Part shown: piece by piece, positions 34,064 through 41,717 of the stretch | Layout of the letters: every line of letters begins with the position of its first letter | How positions within the stretch are numbered: position 1 is the stretch's first letter | NCBI GenBank assembly: GCA_017505745.1 | Contig: JAFVOP010000035.1 | Location: 1 to 42,780, forward strand | From: Clostridia bacterium | GTDB taxonomy: Bacteria > Bacillota > Clostridia > Oscillospirales > CAG-272 | Direction: 5' to 3' | Length of the DNA stretch: 42,780 bases | Position numbers and translations under genes: made by a program | Notes under the pieces: model-generated | The model's input: the letters and a program-made list of their open reading frames with translations, nothing else | Told to the model about the DNA's origin: nothing | The model's database searches: none

Positions 34064-34091
34064 TCCGGACGGCTTACGGAAGTCGTCCGGA
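34064..34091 (-). terminator. Terminator of the FAD/Rieske gene
   Basis: TCCGGACG (34064-34071) with CGTCCGGA (34084-34091). The loop contains the stop codon (34074-34076). On the minus strand it is followed by a T run. Confidence 0.7.
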
Positions 34092-35399
34092 AATTTCGCT
34101 TTTCCCGTTTGTGGCCGGATTATCGATCAGATCCCCATTCTCCTCGAAGCGTGAGCCGTGGCAGGGACAATCCCAGGAATGCTCTTGCGCGTTATATTTG
34201 AGCGCACATCCAAGGTGCGGACAGCGCGGCACCGTTGGCGTCAAAAGCCCCCTCACGGATTCCACCGTATTGATCGCCAATTGCGGGCGCAACATGCTCC
34301 GCATGGGCGAGAAAACGGCGTCTGCCTGCGTCTGTTTTCCCAGGATCTGATCTCGCAATCGCATGGCGGCTACCATCGACGAGCTCATCCCCCATTTTGA
34401 AAAACCCGTGGCCACATACCAATTGGGCGTGTAGTGCGCGTATTGCCCGATATAGGGGATCCCGTCGAGTGACATGCAGTCCTGGGTAGCCCAGCGGAAA
34501 ACCGCCTCGGATCCGGGATAATACCTCTGCGCCACGCTCTCCAATGCACGCCATCCGCCCCCTTTCTTTCCGGTGCGGTGAGAGCCGCCGCCAAGCAACA
34601 GCTTTTCCCCGTAGCTTCGAAAGGAAAGTCCTTTGAGATCGGCGTCCACGTACATCCCGTCAAGCCTTGGGGCATGATCGAGAGCTAACACGTAGGAACG
34701 GTGCTGATACAGTTTGAGAACGTACATTCCGTGCGTATTGATAAACGGAAAATGGGTGGCAACGATTGCTTTTCGAAAAAAGACGCTCCCCTGTGCGGTC
34801 TTTGCGGTGTTGGCGTCAAGTTTTAAAACCTTTGATTTCTCATAAACGGGAAGCTCCTTTGCAATGCCGTAGGCAAATTTCAGAGGATGAAACTGCGCCT
34901 GCCGTTCGACACACACCGCCCCCGCGACTGCAAACGGCAGCGGAAGGTCAAGCGTAAAACGAGCCGATACGCCAAGCGCCTGTAAGGCCTCCATTTCCCG
35001 TTCTACCGAGCGTCGGTCCTTACAAGAATAGACGTAAGAAGCCTGTTCCTCATAGTCGCAGGAAATCGTCTGACAGAGCGCGCGGTACTCGTTCAAAGCG
35101 TCCTGTTGCGCCTGCACGTATGTTCGCGCCGCTTGGCGACCGAACCGGCGGATCATCTTGTCATAGCAAAGCCCGTGCTGAAGCGTAATTTTTGCCGTGG
35201 TATTCTTCGTGATCCCACCGCATATGCGCTCGGCCTCCAATAGCACGCAGTCTACTCCTGCGCGCCGCAAAAGATAGGCGCATAACAGCCCCGCCATTCC
35301 GCCGCCAATGATCAAAACGTCGCAGTCCCGTTTGCCCTCCAAGTGCGGAAAGCAGGGGCGTTCTTCCGTTTCCACCCAAATGGAATTCTGATTTGACAT
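34074..35399 (-). CDS. FAD-dependent oxidoreductase with C-terminal Rieske [2Fe-2S] domain
   Basis: 441 aa. N-terminal DAO-type FAD domain: CDVLIIGGGMAGLLCAYLLRRAGVDCVLLEA has GxGxxG and the terminal acidic residue; later VATGFSKWGMSSSMVAA is the flavin C-terminal motif. Residues about 385-415 form a Rieske cluster: CPHLGC and CPCHGSRFEENGD give the two Cys-His pairs. Proteins of this layout act as amine or sugar-type dehydrogenases that hand electrons to the Fe-S centre; the natural substrate here is unknown. GAGGGGG precedes ATG 35399. Its neighbours do not point to a pathway. Confidence 0.88.
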   Translation of the reverse strand: MSNQNSIWVETEERPCFPHLEGKRDCDVLIIGGGMAGLLCAYLLRRAGVDCVLLEAERICGGITKNTTAKITLQHGLCYDKMIRRFGRQAARTYVQAQQDALNEYRALCQTISCDYEEQASYVYSCKDRRSVEREMEALQALGVSARFTLDLPLPFAVAGAVCVERQAQFHPLKFAYGIAKELPVYEKSKVLKLDANTAKTAQGSVFFRKAIVATHFPFINTHGMYVLKLYQHRSYVLALDHAPRLDGMYVDADLKGLSFRSYGEKLLLGGGSHRTGKKGGGWRALESVAQRYYPGSEAVFRWATQDCMSLDGIPYIGQYAHYTPNWYVATGFSKWGMSSSMVAAMRLRDQILGKQTQADAVFSPMRSMLRPQLAINTVESVRGLLTPTVPRCPHLGCALKYNAQEHSWDCPCHGSRFEENGDLIDNPATNGKSEISGRLP

Positions 35400-35494
35400 G
35401 GTTGCCCCCTCGTTTCAAATTTTCAGTCACCAAAATCCACCCGTGCCGTGACCTCTGTTAGTATGCTCCGTTTTGCAACGATTCATGAAAAAAA

Positions 35495-35520
35495 CATAGG
35501 CAGTGCAACGCCTGCCTATG
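35495..35520 (-). terminator. Terminator of the XRE/beta-helix gene
   Basis: CATAGGCAG (35495-35503) and CTGCCTATG (35512-35520), 8-nt loop. Followed on the minus strand by seven T. Confidence 0.8.
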
Positions 35521-35555
35521 ATCGTTTTTCGCCGAATCGAACCGTTCTCATTCCG

Positions 35556-36287
35556 TCAATCTGCTTTCTTTACCGTAACATCGCCTTCCACCTTATCACA
35601 TTTGAAGGAATTGCAAACAATATTCCCTTTTATTCTTACGGCTTCCACGTTCCCCTTCACGGTCAGTTCCCCTCCGCAGTGAATATCGCCCGAAAGATTG
35701 CCTCCACAGAGGATATCACCGCCGGTATTGCATCCTCCGGACAAATGACCGCGCACCGTGATATCTCCGCCGGTATTGCAACCGCCGGACAATGGCCCTG
35801 CAATCACAACGTCAGCGCCGGAATTGCAGCCCCCCGAAACCGATCCGGTAACGGCGATATTGGCCCCCGCTTCGCAGCCACCGGATACGTTTCCGTTTAC
35901 CTCAATATTGCATTCACTCTGTACGTTCTTTGCCTCGCCGATGATCTCAAAGGTAAATCTGTCAACCAAAGATTCGCATTGCAATATTTTTCTTCCTTCA
36001 CAAACCACTCCGCGGATCACGTCGTCATCTGCCCAAGGGAAGGACGCACAGTGATCGTAATGAATTTCACGCTTGACCTCGCGCGAGAACAAATCGTCGA
36101 TGCAGCAGCCAAAAATGTCGGCCATCTTCGGCAGAAATGCAATATCGGGTGCGGCTTTTGCGTTTTCCCATTTGGAAACCGCTTGGAAGGTAACACCCAA
36201 TTTTTGTGCAAGCTCGTCCTGGCTGAATCCGCTTTTCTTTCGATACTTTAATATGTTTGCTGCCAAATCAACGTTTACGTTTTCCAT
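35556..36287 (-). CDS. XRE regulator fused to a bactofilin-like beta-helix
   Basis: 243 aa. Residues 5-65 form an XRE helix-turn-helix (ILKYRKKSGFSQDELAQKLG, FQAVSKWENAKAAPD, FGCCIDDLF). Residues 66-125 form a linker. Residues 126-235 are regular repeats with an exact 16-residue period: SGGC at 135, 151, 167 and 183, each followed by a G-D/N-I-x-V type strand. This reads as a right-handed beta-helix like bactofilins or polymer-forming proteins. It would place a DNA-binding head on a self-assembling stalk. No membrane helix. GGAG precedes the ATG. A dyad and promoter lie upstream (36303-36351). Confidence 0.82.
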   Translation of the reverse strand: MENVNVDLAANILKYRKKSGFSQDELAQKLGVTFQAVSKWENAKAAPDIAFLPKMADIFGCCIDDLFSREVKREIHYDHCASFPWADDDVIRGVVCEGRKILQCESLVDRFTFEIIGEAKNVQSECNIEVNGNVSGGCEAGANIAVTGSVSGGCNSGADVVIAGPLSGGCNTGGDITVRGHLSGGCNTGGDILCGGNLSGDIHCGGELTVKGNVEAVRIKGNIVCNSFKCDKVEGDVTVKKAD

Positions 36288-36302
36288 ATCGTCAGCTCCT
36301 TT

Positions 36303-36351
36303 CGTTGATTATATTATAACACACATAATCTTTCAACACAATAAATCAACG
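36303..36351. promoter_or_regulatory. Promoter and inverted-repeat operator of the XRE/beta-helix gene
   Basis: CGTTGATT (36303-36310) and AATCAACG (36344-36351) flank the promoter. On the minus strand TTGTGT-17-TATAAT lies between them. The placement suggests autoregulation by looping or flanking binding. Confidence 0.5.
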
Positions 36352-36384
36352 GTTTAATTTTTTCAACCTGAGGTTGAGGTTGCT

Positions 36385-36660
36385 GATTCAAGTCCAAAAG
36401 GTCATAGAAAAGGTACAATGGTGAAAAGGGGGGTTACCCCTAAAAACACAAAAAGCCCTTGAAATTCAAGGACTTTTGTGTTAGGTTGCAAAATTGTTGC
36501 ACCGTTATGGCTAGCCGGCATCAAACCAAGCGAAAGGCTACGAATGCCTTGGTCATTCGTAGCCTTTTCACGCTTCGTGCGAGCAGGGTGTCATAGGCAA
36601 GTACAGTAGGGGAAAAGATCCAAAACAAAACCCGAGGCTATCGCCTCGGGTTTTGTTTTG
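36385..36660. repeat. Hairpin-rich cassette repeat, copy i
   Basis: Order from left: GATTCAAGTCC (36385-36395), shared AAAGGTnCAAnGGTGAAA-type segment, shared stem AACACAAAAAGCCCTTGAA with its partner (36445-36482), GGCTAGCC, a 14-bp hairpin (36533-36546 with 36554-36567), and a perfect 18-bp hairpin (36621-36638 with 36643-36660). The first third is clearly homologous to copies ii and iii; the rest is diverged. It fills most of the 36288-36702 gap; no ORF. Confidence 0.75.
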
Positions 36661-36702
36661 GGCACATAATACAAAAATGCAAATCTATAAATCAGTAAAG
36701 CT

Positions 36703-37095
36703 TTAGCTATAAATAGATTGGCAATCTTTTCTACAATAAAAGCTATTTTTTGTCCTATTCAATTCTCGTTCTTTTATTGCTAACGATTCTTTTGCTTCTT
36801 TAACTTCTTTTACTGTATTATTTTCGTCAGCAATAAGTACTTTTAATTTTTGAATTTCTAATATTATTCTCTCGATTTTTTCATTTTTCTCTGTATTGAA
36901 GTCTGCTTCAGCGATATCCTCTTTTTGTTTGATTACGTACTTTTCTAAAACCTCTTGAGATACATAAAATTCTACATGTCCACATTTATCACAAACGAAA
37001 GGAACAAAATCCACCGAATTCCAGTATCCGTCATCAGTGGGTCCTTCAAGCTTAGTTCTGAATAATTTATCATTCCCGCACTGAGTACATTTCAT
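36703..37095 (-). CDS. Zinc-ribbon protein with coiled coil, function unknown
   Basis: 130 aa. N-terminal CxxC pairs at Cys3/Cys6 (MKCTQCGND) and Cys35/Cys38 (PFVCDKCGHVEFY) make a zinc ribbon. Residues 55-115 are highly charged and look like a coiled coil (NTEKNEKIERIILEIQKLKV). A last pair FYCRKDC sits near the end. Small zinc-ribbon/coiled-coil proteins are seen in transcription or nucleic-acid contexts, but I do not recognise a family role. AT-rich codons set it apart from the metabolic genes. ATG 37095 is chosen behind GGAG; promoter at 37152-37180. It is bounded by repeat copies i and ii. Confidence 0.78.
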   Translation of the reverse strand: MKCTQCGNDKLFRTKLEGPTDDGYWNSVDFVPFVCDKCGHVEFYVSQEVLEKYVIKQKEDIAEADFNTEKNEKIERIILEIQKLKVLIADENNTVKEVKEAKESLAIKERELNRTKNSFYCRKDCQSIYS

Positions 37096-37151
37096 AATAT
37101 ATTCTCCTTCCAATTCTTTATTGTCATATAATTTTTGGGGATTTTTATTTT

Positions 37152-37180
37152 ATTATATCACAAAGTACTATGAAAGTCAA
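37152..37180 (-). promoter_or_regulatory. Promoter of the zinc-ribbon gene
   Basis: TTGACT (37175-37180), 17 bp, TATAAT (37152-37157) on the minus strand. Confidence 0.7.
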
Positions 37181-37206
37181 GAATTATAGAGAGCATTGAA
37201 GATTTT

Positions 37207-37460
37207 TAAAAGGTGCAATTGTGAAAGAGGAGATTTTTACCCCTAAAAACACGAAAAGCCATTGAAATTCAAGGGCTTTTGTGTTGGAGTGGAAATTTGT
37301 TTCCCAATTATAGCTAGCAGGACTCGAACTCAGCTAAACTTCGAGCCGCAAGCGGCTCTCGTCGAATGAATTCCTTCAGAATTCATTCCCCTGTTCCTCC
37401 CTTCGCTCGGAGCAGTCTGTTGCTACGCCTCAAGCCTAACAAAAGGAGCCAAAACAAAAA
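37207..37460. repeat. Hairpin-rich cassette repeat, copy ii
   Basis: Near identical to copy iii over most of its length. Contents: the CACAAAAG/CTTTTGTG-type stem (37249-37283), TAGCTAGCAGGACTCGAACT (T-loop-like GTTCGAGTCC on the minus strand), hairpin CGAGCCGC/GCGGCTCTCG, the perfect stem GAATGAATTC/GAATTCATTC (37364-37388), and a final GGAGCCAAAACA leading into the three-hairpin element at 37461. No ORF in 37114-37582. Confidence 0.8.
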
Positions 37461-37562
37461 CCACCCGATTGGGTGGTCAGATTACTGACAAAGGGCTCAG
37501 AACCGTAGTCCTGAACCCTTTGTCAGTAATCTGAGACTCCCACGCAATATTGCGTGGGAGTC
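37461..37562. repeat. Three-hairpin element, copy 2
   Basis: A: CCACCC/GGGTGG (37461-37476). B: 24-bp stem, 37477-37500 with 37511-37534, one mismatch, 10-nt loop. C: a perfect 28-bp palindrome (37535-37562). A and the base of B are shared with copy 1 at 13446. Relative to repeat copy iii, which goes straight from GGGTGG to TTTCTGTTTTGGCT, hairpins B and C look like an insertion of about 85 bp. Confidence 0.8.
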
Positions 37563-37582
37563 TGTTTGGCTTGGCTTCGGCA

Positions 37583-37705
37583 TTAAAAATCTGCCTCATG
37601 CCCATGGTCGTATTGGTTTTCCCAGGAGGTTCTTAAAACGTCTTCCTCGGGAAGCGCAATGTACTCTGCCTCAGGAGCGCGGTATTCTGCTTTTTTCATC
37701 ATCAT
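37583..37705 (-). CDS. 40-aa companion ORF of the secreted MBL gene
   Basis: Begins 14 bp after the MBL stop with a strong ribosome binding site (GGGGAGGGG) and three tandem ATG codons (37705, 37702, 37699). The peptide reads MMMKKAEYRAPEAEYIALPE then EDVLRTSWENQYDHGHEADF. It resembles the short 'KxYxxPxxExxxLxxEDVxxTS' peptides found near secreted proteins in Clostridia; I recall the pattern but not a function. Acidic, no signal peptide or membrane segment. Too short for most gene callers. Co-transcription with the MBL gene is likely. Confidence 0.7.
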   Translation of the reverse strand: MMMKKAEYRAPEAEYIALPEEDVLRTSWENQYDHGHEADF

Positions 37706-37719
37706 AGTCCCCTCCCCTC

Positions 37720-40365
37720 TCAGTTGTTTCCTGCAAAGGTGTTCAAAACGTCCAGATATTTGGTGTAATCCACGTTACCGGCTTTGTGATCCTCCAAAGC
37801 GCGCTCGGCAACGGTCTTGGCACTTCTCGCGTGATCCTTTGCATCGTAGGCGGTGTAAATACGCGCGGTCCAATCGCCCTTCGAGATCTCCAAATACGCG
37901 GTGCAGGTATATTCGGTCTCGTACGAGGTGATGTTATAGAGTGCCACTGTATATCCGTGGCAATAGCCGTCCTGTGTCAGATTGGGAACGGTACTTCGCA
38001 GATTTGCGTTGCCCTTTTCATAATTCTTATCCGAATAATCGGTGTCGGTTGCATCCAGAGCGGCCTTGGTAAAGGCACCGCTGATATAGGATTTACGCGT
38101 CACCAACGATCCGTAGCGGACGTCAAAGCCGGCATTTTCCAGCTCGGAGATCATCGCCTCATCCAGCTCCACGTCAAAGCGGATGCCGCTCTGTTGCAAC
38201 GCATTCGTTCCCGAAGCCACGCGGATCCGGGCACCGGGAAGTACACGGAAGGTGTTGTCGGAGAGATCCAAACAGTTGGTCGTTGTCGCGGAACCGCTGC
38301 CAACGAAGGCGTCGGTGGTGGAGCCGGTAAGAGATACCAGATTTACAAAGTTGGAAATCGTCACTGTTCCCGCCGTGATACTTGCAACGGCACCTGCGGC
38401 TTTCCCTGTTCCAACTGAGATAGAACCCGTTGCCATACAGTTTTGTATCGTCACATTAGCGCCTGCATTCGTAACCGCGCCGATAAACGCCCCCAAAGAG
38501 CCTTTTCCGCTACTGTTTAAAACCTTGACGGTACAATTTTCGATTGTCAGTTTTTGTGCACTGTTCATCTTGCCAATGAATGCACCAACATTTACGTTCT
38601 CCGTATTGATATTGCTTTTGGTATATGCAATTTCGATCGTGACGTTGGAGATCTTCGTTTCTGCTCCAATCGCATGCGCAAGCACACAGTGCTGGGAGCC
38701 GCCGTCGGGAGCCGCATTGATGCTCACGCCTGTAATGTTCAGATCCTTTACGGTCCCACCAAGCGTTTTGAAGAACACGGACTGGGTACCGGTATAATTA
38801 AGCGTTGCATTGCTGAAATCAACGGTATATCCATCACCGTCAAGCGTTCCGTAAAAATTAAGAGCACCAAAGAGCAAGGATTCACCGGCCGTTGTCTCGG
38901 TACATGTGCCCTTTACGGAAATATCATTCGCTAAACGATAATTTGCATTCGGATTCTCTGCAATTTTTTGGAATTGCGCCAGATTGGAGATCAGATAGTA
39001 TCCATCCGTGTCCTTCTCCAATTCAATCGTTGTATTTTCCGTCTTGGTATAATTGGTTCCGGTAAACGGCAGTTCAAACACAAACGTATCAAAGCCCGCT
39101 ACGAAATGATGCTTGGAAGGTGTATACTTGCTGCTGAACAAGTATGCATTGTGATCAAAATCCGTGGTATCCACAGCCTGCACCGCTTCATACCGTGCGA
39201 CATCACAGGGCCAAAGTACCCAGGTGGGATCTACCAACCCGGCCAACGTGTTGGTGTTTCCGCCGTGTCCGTGGTGCGGGGTCTGGTAGAAATCGGATTT
39301 CAGCGAGGAGCCGTACATTGCCTCCATACGGGTATTGGCGTTGGTGGTGGTATCGCCCGTGATCAGGAAGGTCTGCCCTTCCACCGTCACCTGAGCCACG
39401 ATCGAAAGGGAGTTTCCGGATCCCGACTGTTTGTTAACTCCAATTCTTGCCTCGTGGGTGTAGATGACCTCCATCTGCGCGTCTCCGAAGAGCATTTTCT
39501 GTCCGAGGTGCGTTTGATGGATCCTTGTTCCGTTTGCTGCCAGCTTGGCGAGTTGAGTTTTATAACTGTTCATTTTGGTAACCAAGGAATCGCCGTTGGT
39601 TACTTCACTTTTAATAAACGAATCCGAATATCCGTTCCACAAAACGTTTTCCACCGTAATCGTGGAATCGTTAGCATAATTCTTGCAGAAATATTGGATC
39701 GCACCGTAGTGGTCGATATGAGGATGCGTGATCAGCCATGCCGCCACACGAACGTTGTTGGGATCGGGGGCATAGTCCTTGAGGATCTTTACAATGCGCT
39801 GGCAGTTTTGATACGACGAACTCGAATCGTCAAATCCACCGTCCGCGATCAAAAACTCTCCGTTCGCAAAGCGGAAGATATAGCACATTCCCGAAGCGGC
39901 TCCGGTTCCCACCTGGAAAAAGAGCGGCTCACAAATCTCGGCGGTATTGTTTGCAACCCGTAGGTCGTCGTAATATCCGTTGCCCTGCACCGGTTCAAAG
40001 AAAACGCGCAGCTGGCTGTTATCACCGGTGTAAAACATCGTTGCAAACAGCTTTTCATCGGCATACGAAGCGTATAGATTGTTGGAATTGTTCAGCACCG
40101 AGCGCTTGGGTTCCACAACCGTCATGCCGTAATTGGTTAATACCGTTTGATAAGACGTAAACGTGCTTGCCGATGCATTATTAAACAGCAGCATATCACA
40201 GCCGGTTCCGTCATCATAGATCGAGGCAGTATTACTGCCCACCTTTAAAAGAGTCTCACTCAAATTGTTTTGGGAGGAATCCACCGGGTCTACTGCCGCA
40301 GCCGAAAGGCAAAAAGACGACAGTATCATCAAAGTCGCTAACAAAAAGCTGATGAATCTTTTCAC
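37720..40365 (-). CDS. Secreted MBL-fold metallohydrolase with beta-helix and C-terminal domain
   Basis: 881 aa. Signal peptide MKRFISFLLATLMILSSF...SAAA, then a short N-terminal region. The MBL domain (about 130-430) has WLITHPHIDHYGA (His214, His216, Asp218, His219), ITGDTT (Asp338) and TPHHGHGGN (His364-His365). Residues 450-700 are a GLUG-like beta-helix opening with YYLISNLAQFQKIAENP and ending in GAVASI-type repeats. Residues 720-881 form a C-terminal domain (RVLPGARIRVASG..., ISKGDWTARIYTAYDAKDHARSA) of the kind found at the end of other clostridial secreted proteins. Start is GTG 40365, because GGAG sits 7 nt before it. Paralogue of the gene at 1-2974. Substrate unknown. Confidence 0.88.
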   Translation of the reverse strand: MKRFISFLLATLMILSSFCLSAAAVDPVDSSQNNLSETLLKVGSNTASIYDDGTGCDMLLFNNASASTFTSYQTVLTNYGMTVVEPKRSVLNNSNNLYASYADEKLFATMFYTGDNSQLRVFFEPVQGNGYYDDLRVANNTAEICEPLFFQVGTGAASGMCYIFRFANGEFLIADGGFDDSSSSYQNCQRIVKILKDYAPDPNNVRVAAWLITHPHIDHYGAIQYFCKNYANDSTITVENVLWNGYSDSFIKSEVTNGDSLVTKMNSYKTQLAKLAANGTRIHQTHLGQKMLFGDAQMEVIYTHEARIGVNKQSGSGNSLSIVAQVTVEGQTFLITGDTTTNANTRMEAMYGSSLKSDFYQTPHHGHGGNTNTLAGLVDPTWVLWPCDVARYEAVQAVDTTDFDHNAYLFSSKYTPSKHHFVAGFDTFVFELPFTGTNYTKTENTTIELEKDTDGYYLISNLAQFQKIAENPNANYRLANDISVKGTCTETTAGESLLFGALNFYGTLDGDGYTVDFSNATLNYTGTQSVFFKTLGGTVKDLNITGVSINAAPDGGSQHCVLAHAIGAETKISNVTIEIAYTKSNINTENVNVGAFIGKMNSAQKLTIENCTVKVLNSSGKGSLGAFIGAVTNAGANVTIQNCMATGSISVGTGKAAGAVASITAGTVTISNFVNLVSLTGSTTDAFVGSGSATTTNCLDLSDNTFRVLPGARIRVASGTNALQQSGIRFDVELDEAMISELENAGFDVRYGSLVTRKSYISGAFTKAALDATDTDYSDKNYEKGNANLRSTVPNLTQDGYCHGYTVALYNITSYETEYTCTAYLEISKGDWTARIYTAYDAKDHARSAKTVAERALEDHKAGNVDYTKYLDVLNTFAGNN

Positions 40366-40396
40366 GGGTAATCTCCTTTTTTATTTAATATGAGAA

Positions 40397-40425
40397 ATTA
40401 TACACGAAAAAAGAAGAAAAGTCAA
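40397..40425 (-). promoter_or_regulatory. Promoter of the secreted MBL gene
   Basis: TTGACT (40420-40425), 17 bp, TATAAT (40397-40402) on the minus strand. The 40366-40650 gap also holds a dyad at 40589 for the opposite gene. No other ORF. Confidence 0.75.
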
Positions 40426-40588
40426 GCCTTTATTTGAAAATCATCCACAAAAAGATCCGATTTCACGCGCGTTGCGCGCCGAAAGAAACAAGTCTCTGCG
40501 CCGAAATCTCGCAAGCCCTCGGGCACAATCGAATCGAGGTCGCGGTCAATTCCTGTTTAAGATAATTTATGAATCAAGCTTGGCAAAC

Positions 40589-40613
40589 TTCTGTTTCTTA
40601 TAATGAAACAGAA
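40589..40613. promoter_or_regulatory. 25-bp dyad centred on a -10 box
   Basis: TTCTGTTTC (40589-40597) and GAAACAGAA (40605-40613) are perfect 9-bp arms around TTATAAT. The -10 TATAAT (40599-40604) of the 52-aa ORF lies exactly in the centre; the -35 is weak. Strong candidate repressor site. Confidence 0.55.
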
Positions 40614-40650
40614 CGGCGGTTCTAATCTTATTCTTCATAGGAAAACAAAA

Positions 40651-40809
40651 ATGAAAGAGTCTGCCAAAATAGATCTTGAAATCTCAAAGGAACAAATCCA
40701 ATCGTTGGCACGCGTCCTGCTCCCCTGCCTGCAAGAATACCTATCCTCTGAGCAGGGGCAAAAGGATTTTGCCGAATGGAAGCAAAAGGAAAAGACAGAT
40801 CGCACCTGA
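40651..40809 (+). CDS. 52-aa protein, small helical, mobile-element-associated type
   Basis: Starts MKESAKIDLEISKEQIQSLA, ends QKDFAEWKQKEKTDRT; AGGAAA precedes the ATG. ATG 40603 in the same frame overlaps the promoter and is unlikely. It has the pattern 'I(S/P)KEQIxSLARxLLPxIQxxFxSEEGQxxFAEWK', which I recall from small proteins beside serine recombinases and integrative elements in Clostridia; role unknown. A terminator overlaps its stop. Its presence fits the recombinase debris at the right end. Confidence 0.65.
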   Translation: MKESAKIDLEISKEQIQSLARVLLPCLQEYLSSEQGQKDFAEWKQKEKTDRT

Positions 40810-40822
40810 TGCGGTCTGTCTT
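40792..40822 (+). terminator. Terminator of the 52-aa gene
   Basis: AAGACAGATCGCA (40792-40804) and TGCGGTCTGTCTT (40810-40822), one G-T pair, with the stop codon in the loop. Followed by CCTTTCT. Confidence 0.75.
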
Positions 40823-41004
40823 CCTTTCTATAAAAGATCAACGTAGAAAACGCTCAAACTCCTCAAAAAGACAAAATAGCCCGAACGATCTTTTCACAGA
40901 AAAGAGGTTCCAGCTATTGAGTCTTGGGTTCATAGTACAAAAATGCAACTTGTTATTTTATGAAATATTTAACGTTAAAAATGCGAATTAGCACAATACA
41001 ACTC

Positions 41005-41646
41005 TTAAGGTAGGAGATTATTCTCCACCAACACATTCAAAAAAGCTTCCGACAGGGCAAACGCCTCATCGTACTCAATATAATACCACTTTTCATTTAT
41101 TTTACAAATTCTCAATTCCACAATTAGTCTCGGGTAATCTTTCACATAAAAGTAAAGGTTTGTACCATGATACGCCTTACCCTCAAGGTGTTTTTTATAA
41201 CTAACATCTTCCGTTTTAATAAAGGCAGACGAAAAATCAAATTCATAATCCGTGTCTTGTAACACATAGCATAAGGGCGCTTGATACAGATCCTCTCTTA
41301 AATATACACAAGTCATTATTACGCTTCCGCTTGCTATATATTCAGCATTTTCTGCCGCGTTTGCGTAATAGCCGATATTCGGGAAAAACGGGAAATTGCT
41401 TGTTTGTCCCAAAAGCAAATCTTCCTCTGTAATATTAAAATTAAAATCCCCGTTAAACTCTTCAATTAAAATGTAATTATTTCCCCCAAAAACAAACTTA
41501 CCTTTATCATTTCCGCGAGAAAAATCTCCAACCGGATCAATAATATCCCCGGAGATAGAATATGACAAAGCATTAAAAACACTACAAGAAAAAAGATTTA
41601 TACAAACAAGAAATAATGTTACAATTAAAACAAATCTTTTCATCAT
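41005..41646 (-). CDS. Lipoprotein of unknown function, AT-rich
   Basis: 213 aa. Two adjacent ATG codons (41646, 41643) follow GGCGG; the rest of the long frame lies upstream of the promoter and is excluded. The signal peptide RFVLIVTLFLVCINLFSC has the lipobox LFSC. The mature part has no recognised domain; it contains acidic and aromatic segments (EEFNGDFNFNITEEDLL, DTDYEFDFSSAF) and KINEKWYYIEYDEAFALSEAF at its end. Its AT content is much higher than that of its neighbours, suggesting separate acquisition. A perfect promoter lies at 41669-41697. Between repeat copies ii and iii. Confidence 0.78.
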   Translation of the reverse strand: MMKRFVLIVTLFLVCINLFSCSVFNALSYSISGDIIDPVGDFSRGNDKGKFVFGGNNYILIEEFNGDFNFNITEEDLLLGQTSNFPFFPNIGYYANAAENAEYIASGSVIMTCVYLREDLYQAPLCYVLQDTDYEFDFSSAFIKTEDVSYKKHLEGKAYHGTNLYFYVKDYPRLIVELRICKINEKWYYIEYDEAFALSEAFLNVLVENNLLP

Positions 41647-41668
41647 ATCACCGCCTTTCTTAAGTTGT

Positions 41669-41697
41669 ATTATATCAAAAAAGTTCTTTAATGTCAA
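41669..41697 (-). promoter_or_regulatory. Perfect consensus promoter of the AT-rich lipoprotein gene
   Basis: TTGACA (41692-41697), 17 bp, TATAAT (41669-41674) on the minus strand. Confidence 0.85.
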
Positions 41698-41717
41698 TAT
41701 GTCCTTATAAAGCCACT

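Noticed and set aside
37434-37440. GCCTAAC, resembling the R'' core of an integron attC site, in repeat copies ii and iii
   Set aside because: No matching GTTRRRY partner at the expected end, no integron integrase in the window, and the folding does not show attC-type unpaired bases.
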